DNA from: Pseudoalteromonas citrea
GTDB lineage: Bacteria > Pseudomonadota > Gammaproteobacteria > Enterobacterales > Alteromonadaceae
Reading direction: 5' to 3'
Assembly (NCBI RefSeq): GCF_000238375.3
Contig: NZ_AHBZ03000014.1
Location: 124,001-188,000 of the forward strand
Length of the DNA: 64,000 bases
Shown here in pieces: positions 51,910-58,862 of this stretch. Under the pieces are notes generated by a model that saw nothing but the letters and a program-made list of their open reading frames with translations, had not been told where the DNA came from and ran no database searches. A program made the translations under genes and the position numbers. Each line of letters opens with the position of its first letter. The stretch's first letter is position 1.

Positions 51910-52884
51910 TTAAGCCAGCAATTTTTCACATTGCTTATAATTAGCCCGCCGTTTTATTTCTAGGCTCGCGCAATAGTTATCTAGCTTTTGGGGTCGCCCT
52001 ACTGCGCCGTGGAATACTTTGGTAAATTGCGTGGTGAGTTTTAGCCAGTTTTCCGGGGCTATGTTTAGTCTTTCTAAAATAGGGGAGTTAACTGGGCTGA
52101 TGTAGCCTCGCTTATCTGCTCGCATACATCGGCCTGTTAGCTCTACCAATTCTAAGTAGGACTTTAATTCAAACGGTAAACCTTTGGGCATATGTTTTCT
52201 GGGGCTGCCTGCAAAACGCGCCAATTGTTTCGGTTGCTTGACTTCTTTGGCATATTCACAGCGAGTTTTTACACTGGTGTAGTCTGAGGTTTCGGGTGTG
52301 TCAGCCATCTTTGCTCTGATTGGGTTTAAATCAACATACGCCATACAGGCTGCCAGTGCCGCTTCATCAAGTAAAGCTTGTGATTTAAAGCGCCCTTCCC
52401 AAAATCTGCCTGTACAGTTATCTTCTTTATTCGCTTTTCGGGCAATACTTTCATTCAGTACCCGCATAAACCAACTGATACTCGCTAAACGTTCTCTAAA
52501 TTGTTCAATATCTTTATTTAAAAAGTATTGCTGCGCTGAGTCTAGCCGCTCACCTTGAAGGTATTTGTGAGACAGTATGGTACCTTTAAATAGCTTATGC
52601 CATCTGATAATAATCGCTTTATTATTTAATCTTTTAGACTTTATATCATCTACATAAAGTACAATGTGAGTATGGTTACTCATCACCGCATACGCACATA
52701 CATCAATACAAAACACTTTGGCAAGTTCAAGTAGCTTATCCTCTACCCAGCCTCTTCTATGCTCGTACGACTGCCCTGTTACCTTATCTTCACCACACAA
52801 ATAAGCACGGCGAACACACCGTGAAATACAATGGTAGTACCTGGTATCAGTTAAACTCACTTGTCTTTTGCGTGCTGTGGCCAT
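51910..52884 (-). CDS. REP-associated tyrosine transposase (IS200-like, Y1 HUH)
   Basis: 324 residues. The HUH motif is AVMSNHTHIVLYVDD (about residues 65-79); other family landmarks are YHCISRCVRRAYLCG near the N terminus, GRFWEGRFKSQALLDEAALAACMAYVDLNPIRAKMA and a C-terminal region typical of the longer marine version. The catalytic Tyr should be in the ACMAYVDLNP helix region. Such RAYT proteins act on single-stranded hairpin (REP-like) sequences and usually stay near them; the GGGTGTC repeats on both sides are the likely substrates. Intact and probably functional. Confidence 0.88.
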   Translation of the reverse strand: MATARKRQVSLTDTRYYHCISRCVRRAYLCGEDKVTGQSYEHRRGWVEDKLLELAKVFCIDVCAYAVMSNHTHIVLYVDDIKSKRLNNKAIIIRWHKLFKGTILSHKYLQGERLDSAQQYFLNKDIEQFRERLASISWFMRVLNESIARKANKEDNCTGRFWEGRFKSQALLDEAALAACMAYVDLNPIRAKMADTPETSDYTSVKTRCEYAKEVKQPKQLARFAGSPRKHMPKGLPFELKSYLELVELTGRCMRADKRGYISPVNSPILERLNIAPENWLKLTTQFTKVFHGAVGRPQKLDNYCASLEIKRRANYKQCEKLLA

Positions 52885-52946
52885 GAGGTAAAACGCCTAT
52901 CTTTCAAGCTGAATCTAAAAGATAGGCAATGATTGAAAAACCGTCA

Positions 52947-52994
52947 ATTTTGAATGGGTGTCAGTGTAAGTTTTCATTGGATGGGTGTCTTGTC
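52947..52994. repeat. two GGGTGTC motifs (right end of the element)
   Basis: ATTTTGAATGGGTGTCAGTG at 52947-52966 and TTGGATGGGTGTCTTGTC at 52977-52994; inverted relative to the GACACCC copies at 51671-51725. Confidence 0.8.
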
Positions 52995-53091
52995 AAATTA
53001 CGATATTTTCAAAGGGGTCAACAAAAACACTTTTGAGATCTGATAGTGTCATGTTGTGCATCCCTGCTTCAAGTAATGCTGGATAATCCAT
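52993..53091 (-). pseudogene. truncated small gene, N-terminal fragment interrupted by the transposase element
   Basis: A 32-residue frame MDYPALLEAGMHNMTLSDLK and onward to VDPFENIVI. The first 25 residues resemble the start of a nucleotidyltransferase-like family that I know as DUF6932 (pattern YPALLxxGxHxxTLxxLxxxFVxPF); the resemblance is from memory. It stops exactly where the GGGTGTC end of the transposase element begins, so the rest was probably lost on insertion. It lies just left of attC-2, in the right orientation to be the next integron cassette. Confidence 0.5.
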
Positions 53092-53130
53092 TTCTCATCT
53101 CGATGATTGATTGCGGACTTACAAGTAGCC

Positions 53131-53226
53131 CTAACGCTCATATAAACGGAAATTAATAGTTATCTATAATCTTTAATTAACAAAAAACAACTAACTATTA
53201 ATTTTCCGTTTGATGTTTTTGTTAGA
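53131..53226 (-). repeat. attC-2 recombination site
   Basis: On the minus strand it begins CTAACAAAAACAT at the stop codon of the cold-shock/CFIAT gene and ends GAGCGTTAGGG. Inner arms TAACTATTAATTTTCCGTTT (53192-53211, plus strand) and AAACGGAAATTAATAGTTA (53144-53162) pair almost perfectly, with one bulged base, which is a hallmark of attC. The outer R boxes are AAC and GTTAGGG. About 96 bases, longer than attC-1. Confidence 0.8.
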
Positions 53227-53803
53227 AAGACGCTTTACGCACTGATGCATCAAGCCTGTTTTTTATTAAACGAGTTAAATGAGGAGACCTTTCTAAAATA
53301 GTTACAATTGATGGGGATATAAAGTAATAAACCTTAATAAACACTCTACCTAAGAATTTAGTCTTAAGAACTGTATCTCTGTAGTGTCGATAAAAAAGAA
53401 CCTCAGGTGCATCAAAATCTCCGTATACCGATGTGGCTATAAAGCAACCAGAGAAATCTTTAACTGTAGCTCCACAAAATGGACAAAGCGACTTGCGAGG
53501 CTTGGGATCTCCAAACGCTCCCCGATCATGGATAAGCTTAGGGTACATTTTTTTGTTACAAGAAGGACAAACAACTCGATCATCTTTTCTTTGTTCGGTA
53601 TTTTCTGATGAAGTAAGTATATTTAGCTGAGCAGCATAAGGTCCTTTTTTTCCTTTACGTGATTCAAACTCTACGATATCTCCATTATTAGGTAAGTTAG
53701 CACCAATAACCTCTCTTACTCCTAAAAAATGCTCAGTTCCATCATCTGCTACAACAAAACCGAATCCTTTTTCTTTAGAGAAAAATTTTATTTTCCCTTT
53801 CAT
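53222..53803 (-). CDS. cold-shock domain / zinc-ribbon / CFIAT-domain fusion protein
   Basis: 193 residues in three parts. Residues 1-65: a cold-shock domain, KGKIKFFSKEKGFGFVVADD with RNP1 KGFGFV. Residues 76-112: a zinc ribbon with Cys79, Cys82, Cys107 and Cys110. Residues 120-193: a C-terminal module starting CFIATSVYGDFDAPEVLFYR, the CFIAT motif seen in many small proteins of unknown role, followed by a hydrophobic stretch (VFIKVYYFISPSIVTIL). The stop codon lies inside attC-2 and attC-1 sits 31 bases upstream of the start, so it is a complete integron cassette. Role unknown; RNA binding is likely. Confidence 0.82.
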   Translation of the reverse strand: MKGKIKFFSKEKGFGFVVADDGTEHFLGVREVIGANLPNNGDIVEFESRKGKKGPYAAQLNILTSSENTEQRKDDRVVCPSCNKKMYPKLIHDRGAFGDPKPRKSLCPFCGATVKDFSGCFIATSVYGDFDAPEVLFYRHYRDTVLKTKFLGRVFIKVYYFISPSIVTILERSPHLTRLIKNRLDASVRKASF

Positions 53804-53834
53804 TTTTACTCCATACTATGATTTAAACTGACTT

Positions 53835-53890
53835 TCTAACGCTTGATTAACAGGTGAGCGTAGCGAATCCTCGCTGAATCACTTGTTACA
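53835..53890 (-). repeat. attC-1 recombination site
   Basis: On the minus strand it starts TGTAACAAGTGATT and ends AATCAAGCGTTAGA, about 56 bases. The ends are imperfect inverted repeats (GTGATT / AATCAA; TAAC / GTTA) around a centre CAGCGAGGATTCGCTACGC, the size and organisation of short attC sites. It lies between the 31-residue gene and the cold-shock/CFIAT gene. Confidence 0.75.
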
Positions 53891-53990
53891 ACACGTTTAT
53901 GTAATTTGTTGTTTTAAATGTTTGTTGACTCTTTTGAAAATTTAAAATTAGAAAGAATATTGGTGAGAGCGACACCTTAATACTACTTCC

Positions 53991-54086
53991 CTACCTAGGT
54001 AGGCTACGCCAGTGATGACGTACACGTTCCCATGTGCCGAAGCGGAAACGTAAGTAGCTATTAACGAAGACAGTTTTCACTTTCAT
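53991..54086 (-). CDS. 31-residue basic small protein
   Basis: ATG at 54086, stop TAG at 53991. The protein starts MKVKTVFVNSYLRFRFGTWE and ends HHWRSLPR, rich in Arg and aromatics. An excellent ribosome binding site (AAAGAGGG, 7 bases before the ATG) and the fit between attC-1 (100 bases downstream) and an upstream region free of other genes support it as a cassette gene. The RFRFGxWExV...RSLPR pattern gives me an impression of a recurring small marine/Vibrio protein family, but I cannot confirm this. Function unknown. Confidence 0.6.
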   Translation of the reverse strand: MKVKTVFVNSYLRFRFGTWERVRHHWRSLPR

Positions 54087-54279
54087 CGTAATACCCTCTT
54101 TCTAAGCCAGTTGTGGGAACTGGCACCCTTAGTGCAACGTACCTTCTCATTTATACGTTTTACGTTTGGGAATTTTCAAGAGAGTCACTCTCAGGTAGTA
54201 GAGTAACTATTAGAAAAGGACTTGTAAACAAAGGTTTATTACAACAGATTACAATTTTTAATTAAGAGGAAATAAAATT
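54087..54279. promoter_or_regulatory. intergenic leader between divergent small genes
   Basis: Holds the upstream regions of the 31-residue gene (minus) and the 76-residue gene (plus). A small hairpin CCAGTT-GTGGG-AACTGG is at 54111-54127. No clear attC is found here, so the boundary of this cassette is uncertain. Confidence 0.4.
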
Positions 54280-54510
54280 ATGTACGTATTAACAGAAGAT
54301 AATAAAGTTTTAGAAGTAGATCGCGGAATGTTACCAGAACTTTTCAAAGATATTAAAATTAAGGCTGTTATTATAACACAGCCTCATGACATATATGCTA
54401 GATCTTATAACGAACTACTTCGATGGGCAGGGACTAAAGATTACTCAGATACTCACGAGAATATTGTTCAAAGTCTCCAAGATTGCGAACTTGAATCGTT
54501 ATACAGTTAG
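54280..54510 (+). CDS. hypothetical 76-residue protein
   Basis: Small soluble acidic protein beginning MYVLTEDNKVLEVDRGMLPE; pattern of beta hairpin then helices (VIITQPHDIYARSYNELLRWAG). Strong ribosome binding site AAGAGGAAATAAAATT. I do not recognise it. Plus strand, opposite to the other cassette genes; the IS256 element starts 17 bases after its stop codon, so the original downstream sequence is displaced. Confidence 0.7.
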   Translation: MYVLTEDNKVLEVDRGMLPELFKDIKIKAVIITQPHDIYARSYNELLRWAGTKDYSDTHENIVQSLQDCELESLYS

Positions 54511-54526
54511 AAGATTTGTAAGAATA

Positions 54527-55833
54527 GACCCTGTAAATAATTCTGTGTAACTGCTCTTAGTTACAAGTATTCAGTTAGTCGGTCTTCAAACATAATCATA
54601 AAACGGTTTAGAGCTTGCTTCCAGTTATGAATAGGCATTGTCCACCTCTTGGAAGCATCCATTATCGCTAAGTACACCACCTTGCTAGCGGATTCATCTG
54701 TCGGGAACAGTTTACGTTTCTTGGTCGCTTTTCTGATCACACTGTTCAGAGATTCAATAGCATTTGTCGTGTAGATAGCTTTACGAATATCTTGAGGGTA
54801 GCTAAATAGAGTATTGAGATTATCCCAATGAGCCGTCCAGGAGCGGCTGATTTGAGGGTACTTTTCATCCCATTTATCACCAAAGTGCTCTAACGCCAAC
54901 AGGGCTTCATCTTCCGTTGTTGCTTGATAGATTTCTTTTAAGTCAGCGGTAATTGCCTTGTAGTCTTTCCATGGGACGTATTTCATTGAGTTTCGCACCA
55001 TGTGTACGATACAGAGCTGAATTTGAGTTTTTGGATAAACAGCGTTGATGGCATCAGGAAAGCCCTTCAGGCCATCTACACACGCGATGAGGATATCATT
55101 CACGCCTCGATTTTGAAGTTCGGTGAGCACGCTAAGCCAGAACTTCGCTCCTTCGGTTTCGGACATCCACATCCCAAGAAGTTCTTTCTGACCTTCCATA
55201 TTTACGCCAAGTGCGAGATAAATGGCTTTGTTGATAACCTGTTTATTCTGGCGTACTTTCACGACGATGCAATCGAGATAAACGATGGGATAGACCGTAT
55301 CAAGCGGGCGAGATTGCCACTCAACCACTTGTTCTAAAACAGCATCTGTAACTTTAGATATTAGACTGGCGGAGATATCCGCATCGTACATTTCTTTGAA
55401 TGTTGCGACGATTTCACGGGTGGTCATTCCTTTGGCATATAGGCTTAAGATCTTGTCGTCCATCGATTGAAATCGGGTTTGATGTTTACGAACAAGCTTG
55501 GGTTCAAAGGACGCGTCACGGTCACGAGGGACTTCTAACTGGATCTCACCATCGTCTGTAATTAGGCGTTTAGATGAGTAGCCATTTCGACTGTTACTAT
55601 CGTTAGTTGGTGAGTTTTTTTCGTAACCGAGGTGCTCATTAAGTTCAGCATTTAAGGCTGTCTCAACCGTCACCTTGGTTAACATTTTCCTAAAGTCATC
55701 AAGATCAGAAGGAGTCTTAATCGACTTAGCTGCTTCGCGAGCGAAGGCTTCTAGAGCTTTCTTATCCATATTGCTTATCCTCAGCCATTACTGGCTTAAT
55801 TATAAGCAGATACACAATTTAAATTACAGGCTC
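54527..55833 (-). mobile_element. IS256-family insertion sequence
   Basis: About 1.3 kb around a 402-residue transposase. Terminal inverted repeats: left GACCCTGTAAATAATTCTGT (from 54527) against the reverse complement of the right end, GAGCCTGTAATTTAAATTGT (to 55833), continuing GTAACTGCT / GTATCTGCT. No target-site duplication is visible in the flanks (TAAGAATA versus AACTGCGG), so one side may have rearranged since insertion. Confidence 0.8.
54561..55769 (-). CDS. IS256 family transposase
   Basis: 402 residues, full length for the family. DDE catalytic residues can be placed at VYLDCIVVKVR (first Asp), LIACVDGLKGFPDAIN (second Asp) and TTNAIESLNSVIRKATKKRKLFP (Glu), the last being the family signature. 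The N-terminal LNAELNEHLGYEKNSPTNDSNSRNGYSSK is also typical of the IS256 branch common in marine gammaproteobacteria. Intact frame. Confidence 0.95.
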   Translation of the reverse strand: MDKKALEAFAREAAKSIKTPSDLDDFRKMLTKVTVETALNAELNEHLGYEKNSPTNDSNSRNGYSSKRLITDDGEIQLEVPRDRDASFEPKLVRKHQTRFQSMDDKILSLYAKGMTTREIVATFKEMYDADISASLISKVTDAVLEQVVEWQSRPLDTVYPIVYLDCIVVKVRQNKQVINKAIYLALGVNMEGQKELLGMWMSETEGAKFWLSVLTELQNRGVNDILIACVDGLKGFPDAINAVYPKTQIQLCIVHMVRNSMKYVPWKDYKAITADLKEIYQATTEDEALLALEHFGDKWDEKYPQISRSWTAHWDNLNTLFSYPQDIRKAIYTTNAIESLNSVIRKATKKRKLFPTDESASKVVYLAIMDASKRWTMPIHNWKQALNRFMIMFEDRLTEYL

Positions 55834-55860
55834 AACTGCGGCAGCTTCATAGAAAATAGA

Positions 55861-55888
55861 TAGTAAGGTCGTCGCACCTTACTATCGT
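55861..55888 (-). terminator. hairpin terminator after the 77-residue gene
   Basis: Perfect stem GATAGTAAGGT / ACCTTACTATC with loop CGTCGC, 11 to 40 bases after the stop of the minus-strand gene; followed on that strand by TATTTTCT. Confidence 0.7.
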
Positions 55889-55899
55889 ATATTTATATC

Positions 55900-56133
55900 T
55901 TAGGTAATATCTTCTGCGTCACCCAAGCTTTGCGTAGAATATTGTACGTTTAGCACTTTGTTATAATAACCGTCCATTTCAATAACATCTCCGACTCTCG
56001 GAACTGTGTTAAAGGGGAATTGATAATCATAAGTATCTTTATACTGACCGTTTTCAAGATTCTCTACGGTTACATAAAGTATATAGTCTCCTAATGTTAA
56101 TGGTTTGTTTAGAGTGTTTTGTTCATCGTTCAT
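55900..56133 (-). CDS. hypothetical 77-residue protein
   Basis: Small acidic protein (MNDEQNTLNKPLTLGDYILY...) that looks all-beta: FPFNTVPRVGDVIEMDGYYNKVLNVQYS suggests a small barrel. No family recognised. Ribosome binding site TGGAGA 9 bases before the ATG. It lies immediately downstream (minus strand) of attC-3 and ends in its own hairpin terminator, which is unusual for a cassette; its attC may have been lost when IS256 inserted beside it. Confidence 0.7.
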   Translation of the reverse strand: MNDEQNTLNKPLTLGDYILYVTVENLENGQYKDTYDYQFPFNTVPRVGDVIEMDGYYNKVLNVQYSTQSLGDAEDIT

Positions 56134-56188
56134 TTTTAAATCTCCATATTTAATTGTGAGAAAAGGTTGTGAATGTTTGGGTAGTGTT

Positions 56189-56245
56189 GTAACTATTTAG
56201 TATTTATGCGGCACGTTGTTTGTGCTGCATAATCGCTTGTTGGAC
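56189..56245 (-). repeat. attC-3 recombination site (candidate)
   Basis: On the minus strand it begins with a perfect RYYYAAC box GTCCAAC (56245-56239) and ends AGTTACA. Between them an 11-base stem TTATGCAGCAC / GTGCCGCATAA with one mismatch flanks a 7-base loop. Size 57 bases, like attC-1. The right-hand box is degenerate (GTTACAA instead of GTTRRRY), so it may be inactive. Confidence 0.62.
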
Positions 56246-56507
56246 TGAGCCGCTACCCGCTCGGTGTGTCAGAGTTGGTGTTATTTATGCTATGGGAATT
56301 TGCTTTTAGTGGCGTAACTTGTCTTGAGCCTATTTTATCGGCTTGTCTTTCGTGATTAAGCCATCCCTGCATTACTCAGTACGTTTTATCCTGCCATTAG
56401 AGCTAATTTTCGCCGATTTATCAATGATATTTTCACCGCGCACGCACTTTTCTAGCCCGAACACTTAAGCAGGTTAACGCGTTGATTTAATTCAGCAAGC
56501 TCTGCTG
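56246..56507. other. 3' flank of the IS91-family element
   Basis: Between attC-3 and the end of the IS91-type transposase gene. The DNA has no gene on either strand that I can support; it probably contains one terminus of the IS91-type element, whose ends are not simple inverted repeats and cannot be placed by eye. Confidence 0.45.
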
Positions 56508-57596
56508 CTAACTCGTTCGTGCTAATTTCATTGTCTCTTCACTTGAATTAACCATTTCACTAAATCGTAAGACCCCGATTTTACATACTTCACAAGCCCA
56601 ATGAGGGGATGGTGACGCAGCTTCCGCCTTTTTCTTCTTCACTTTACGTAAACTGGGCCCTTGCGCCTTTATCAACGCCAACTTTCGCTTGTAACATGCA
56701 TTGGCTAAAAAGCCATAGTGACGAATTCGCATAAACCCTTTGGGTAGCACATGCTGTAAATAGCGCCGTAAGAACTCTCTACAACTCAGTGTCATGACCT
56801 TTTCACTGTGTTTATCTGCATAACCTCGATATTTAAAGCACACGCTTTGTTTATTCACCGACACCAGTCTCGATTCTGACATCGCGCCCTTTCGGGTATA
56901 ACGTGCTAGATAACTTACTAACTTATCACTGTATGTTAAACACGCTTTGCTATACACACACCATTTAGCTGGTGTCGTTATATGTGTCAGCGAAGTACCT
57001 CGCGCATGCAATGCCGCAAGCATTTTCCCTCTAAATACCGTTGATAATGCTTTAACTGGGTATAAGTAGCCCTGTTCTATTTCATGCCATTGAGTTTGCG
57101 TTAGCCCTCCAGCTGGCACTAAGCAATGCAGATGAATATGCTGACTTAAGGTTTGTCCCCATGTATGTAAAACGCTTGTCATCCCTAACTGCCCATGCCC
57201 TTTACGCTGTGCAAATTTACTTAGGGTGTCCCATACTGCTTTAAATAAACACTGATAAAGCGTGTTTGGGTCATAGCGTGCAACAATATTCAGCTCATGT
57301 GGCAGTGTAAAAACAAGGTGGAAGTAACGACAAGGCAATAAACGGGCTTGCTGTTTTTGCGCCCACTGTGCTGTTGCCATACTTTGACAGCGTGGGCAGT
57401 GTCGGTCTCGGCAGCTGCATCCGACCTGTTTTACCTCGCCACACGTATCACATTGCCAAGATTGATACCCTAACTTGCCTGTCCTACATGATTGAAGATG
57501 TTGGCAGACCCGTGTCTGCTGGTAATTCAGTGAGTGGTGTTGCCGATAATCATCTAACCCTAAGTTTAAAATATCAGCAAGGTGTAACCTACTCAT
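56508..57596 (-). CDS. IS91 family transposase (Y2 HUH, zinc-binding)
   Basis: 362 residues from the start at 57596 (MSRLHLADILNLGLDDYRQH). N-terminal zinc-binding module WQCDTCGEVKQVGCSCRDRHCPRCQ; HUH motif TLSQHIHLHCLVPAGG; and the two-tyrosine helix KLVSYLARYTRKGAMSESR. These elements move by rolling-circle-like transposition. The ATG overlaps the stop of the tyrosine recombinase gene (ATGA), so the two are translationally coupled in one element. Intact. Confidence 0.93.
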   Translation of the reverse strand: MSRLHLADILNLGLDDYRQHHSLNYQQTRVCQHLQSCRTGKLGYQSWQCDTCGEVKQVGCSCRDRHCPRCQSMATAQWAQKQQARLLPCRYFHLVFTLPHELNIVARYDPNTLYQCLFKAVWDTLSKFAQRKGHGQLGMTSVLHTWGQTLSQHIHLHCLVPAGGLTQTQWHEIEQGYLYPVKALSTVFRGKMLAALHARGTSLTHITTPAKWCVYSKACLTYSDKLVSYLARYTRKGAMSESRLVSVNKQSVCFKYRGYADKHSEKVMTLSCREFLRRYLQHVLPKGFMRIRHYGFLANACYKRKLALIKAQGPSLRKVKKKKAEAASPSPHWACEVCKIGVLRFSEMVNSSEETMKLARTS

Positions 57597-58426
57597 TGTT
57601 TTGCCCAATCGGCCAGTAAATCAATGCCGCCATGGCCTAATTCAGGTAACCAATGTAAGTAACTCTGTGTCGTTTTAATATCACTGTGACCAAGCTGATG
57701 TTGCAATTGATGAAGCGGCATGCCTGACTCAAGTTGATGTGTCGCGTAAGCATGGCGAAGTGCATGCGGGTTACACTGCTGCAAACCAATACTGTGTGAC
57801 TGCTTCCTTAATGACTTTCTAAAGCTCGATGGCGACATCGGTTTGTCCATAAGCCATCGAGAATAGAACATCCAGCCTGATGGACGGTACACTCTCCAGT
57901 AGCAACGTAACTGCTTCAATACACTCTCTGACACAACAACGTAACGTGATTTATCTCCTTTACCCTGCTCAATTAAAATGGTTTTTCGTTTACCGTCTAT
58001 GTCTGTAACTTTAATGCGTAATAGCTCACCAATACGTAAACCACAGCCATAACACACGATAATTAGCGTCTTTAATCGCATATCTGTGCAGCTTGCTATC
58101 AGCCGTTGTATGTCGCTACGAGATAAATAAATGGGTGCTCGAGACTTCGCTTTTGGTAAGGTAATATCTAAGTTCAATGGCCGATGTAAAATGTGCTTAA
58201 ACAAGAACCAAATACTATTTATCTGCAACTTTTGGCTTGCCCGAGAAAACCCGCGAATAGCCGGATCTTGAAAGAATGAATTCAACTCTTCATCTGTAAT
58301 TAAATCCAACGATTTATTAAAGTAATTTCTGAGTTTAAGTAAGTGCGCGCAATAGCTTTTACTTGTTCTTTGTGAATAACCTCGATAGGTTATTTCTGCC
58401 TTGACCTGTTCAATGAGTGTATGCAT
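57593..58426 (-). CDS. tyrosine recombinase of the IS91-family element
   Basis: 277 residues. N-terminal SAM-like DNA-binding domain (1-95) and catalytic domain with Arg in GLRIGELLRIKV, the box HALRHAYATHQLESG, LGHSDIKTTQSYLH with the second His and the nucleophilic Tyr. It lacks the extra helix insert of integron integrases, so it is a phage/transposon-type recombinase. Some IS91-family members carry such a gene before the transposase; the four-base overlap here fits that. Confidence 0.9.
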   Translation of the reverse strand: MHTLIEQVKAEITYRGYSQRTSKSYCAHLLKLRNYFNKSLDLITDEELNSFFQDPAIRGFSRASQKLQINSIWFLFKHILHRPLNLDITLPKAKSRAPIYLSRSDIQRLIASCTDMRLKTLIIVCYGCGLRIGELLRIKVTDIDGKRKTILIEQGKGDKSRYVVVSESVLKQLRCYWRVYRPSGWMFYSRWLMDKPMSPSSFRKSLRKQSHSIGLQQCNPHALRHAYATHQLESGMPLHQLQHQLGHSDIKTTQSYLHWLPELGHGGIDLLADWAKQ

Positions 58427-58677
58427 TTTTGACCTCTAAGTTGTGAAATAACTCAGAGAAAGTGTGGCTCAAATGCTGAGAATAGGATCTCCGCGTAGCG
58501 GCTTAGTTCAACAGCGTTTTAGCGTGAATACCATTAGCGTGAATGCCGATAAACACTCTGCCCTTATTTCATTCAGAGACAATCAGAACCGCTAATTAAT
58601 TTAATATATATTAGTAACTTAACACTTTCCCTCACACACAACAATCACCTTTTCACACCTTCTGAACCCGAGAATTT

Positions 58678-58700
58678 ACTTAACCGAGCATCAGTTGGGT
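58678..58700 (-). other. attI core site (candidate)
   Basis: On the minus strand ACCCAAC-TGATGCTCG-GTTAAGT: a perfect RYYYAAC box, 9-base spacer and a perfect GTTRRRY box, the simple-site layout of attI. It is 163 bases upstream of intI with the GTT box on the cassette side, as required for cassette insertion to the left. Confidence 0.65.
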
Positions 58701-58832
58701 CGTTATGTAATTTTACTAAAGAAAAAACCACATATAATTCAATTGATTATGTTCACATGCCAATTTAAACGTGCATTTTCTTAATTACATAACGAGAAGA
58801 AAGGTTAGCAATTGTGGGAAATTAAATTATAA

Positions 58833-58848
58833 CTGTATATAAACACAG
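58833..58848. promoter_or_regulatory. LexA-type SOS box upstream of intI
   Basis: CTGTATATAAACACAG fits the gammaproteobacterial LexA pattern CTG-N10-CAG with an AT-rich TATATAAACA centre. It lies 14 bases before the intI ATG. LexA control of integron integrases is established for class 1 and Vibrio integrons. Confidence 0.78.
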
Positions 58849-58862
58849 CTATCGGGTTTCTT

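Larger units (their letters stand above)
51671..52994 (-). mobile_element. REP-associated Y1 transposase element with doubled terminal motifs
   Basis: A transposase gene flanked on both sides by the same short motif in inverted orientation. Left: two copies of AACGAACAGTGACACCCACT plus CAAAAA. Right: TTTTGAATGGGTGTCAGTGT (52948-52967) and TTGGATGGGTGTCTTGTC (52977-52994). The common core is GGGTGTC (GACACCC on the left). The right end abuts a reading frame that is cut short, supporting insertion there. Ends are estimated from the motifs. Confidence 0.65.
58427..58862. promoter_or_regulatory. attI and intI promoter region
   Basis: 436 bases between the IS91 recombinase start and intI. The left part (to about 58650) probably includes an end of the IS91-type element (a repeated TTAGCGTGAAT at about 58520-58545 is visible). 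The right part has the attI-like core and the LexA-type box listed separately. No gene. Confidence 0.6.

Noticed and set aside
55002-55337. 111-codon plus-strand frame within the IS256 transposase
   Set aside because: Antisense shadow of a conserved transposase with no start signals.
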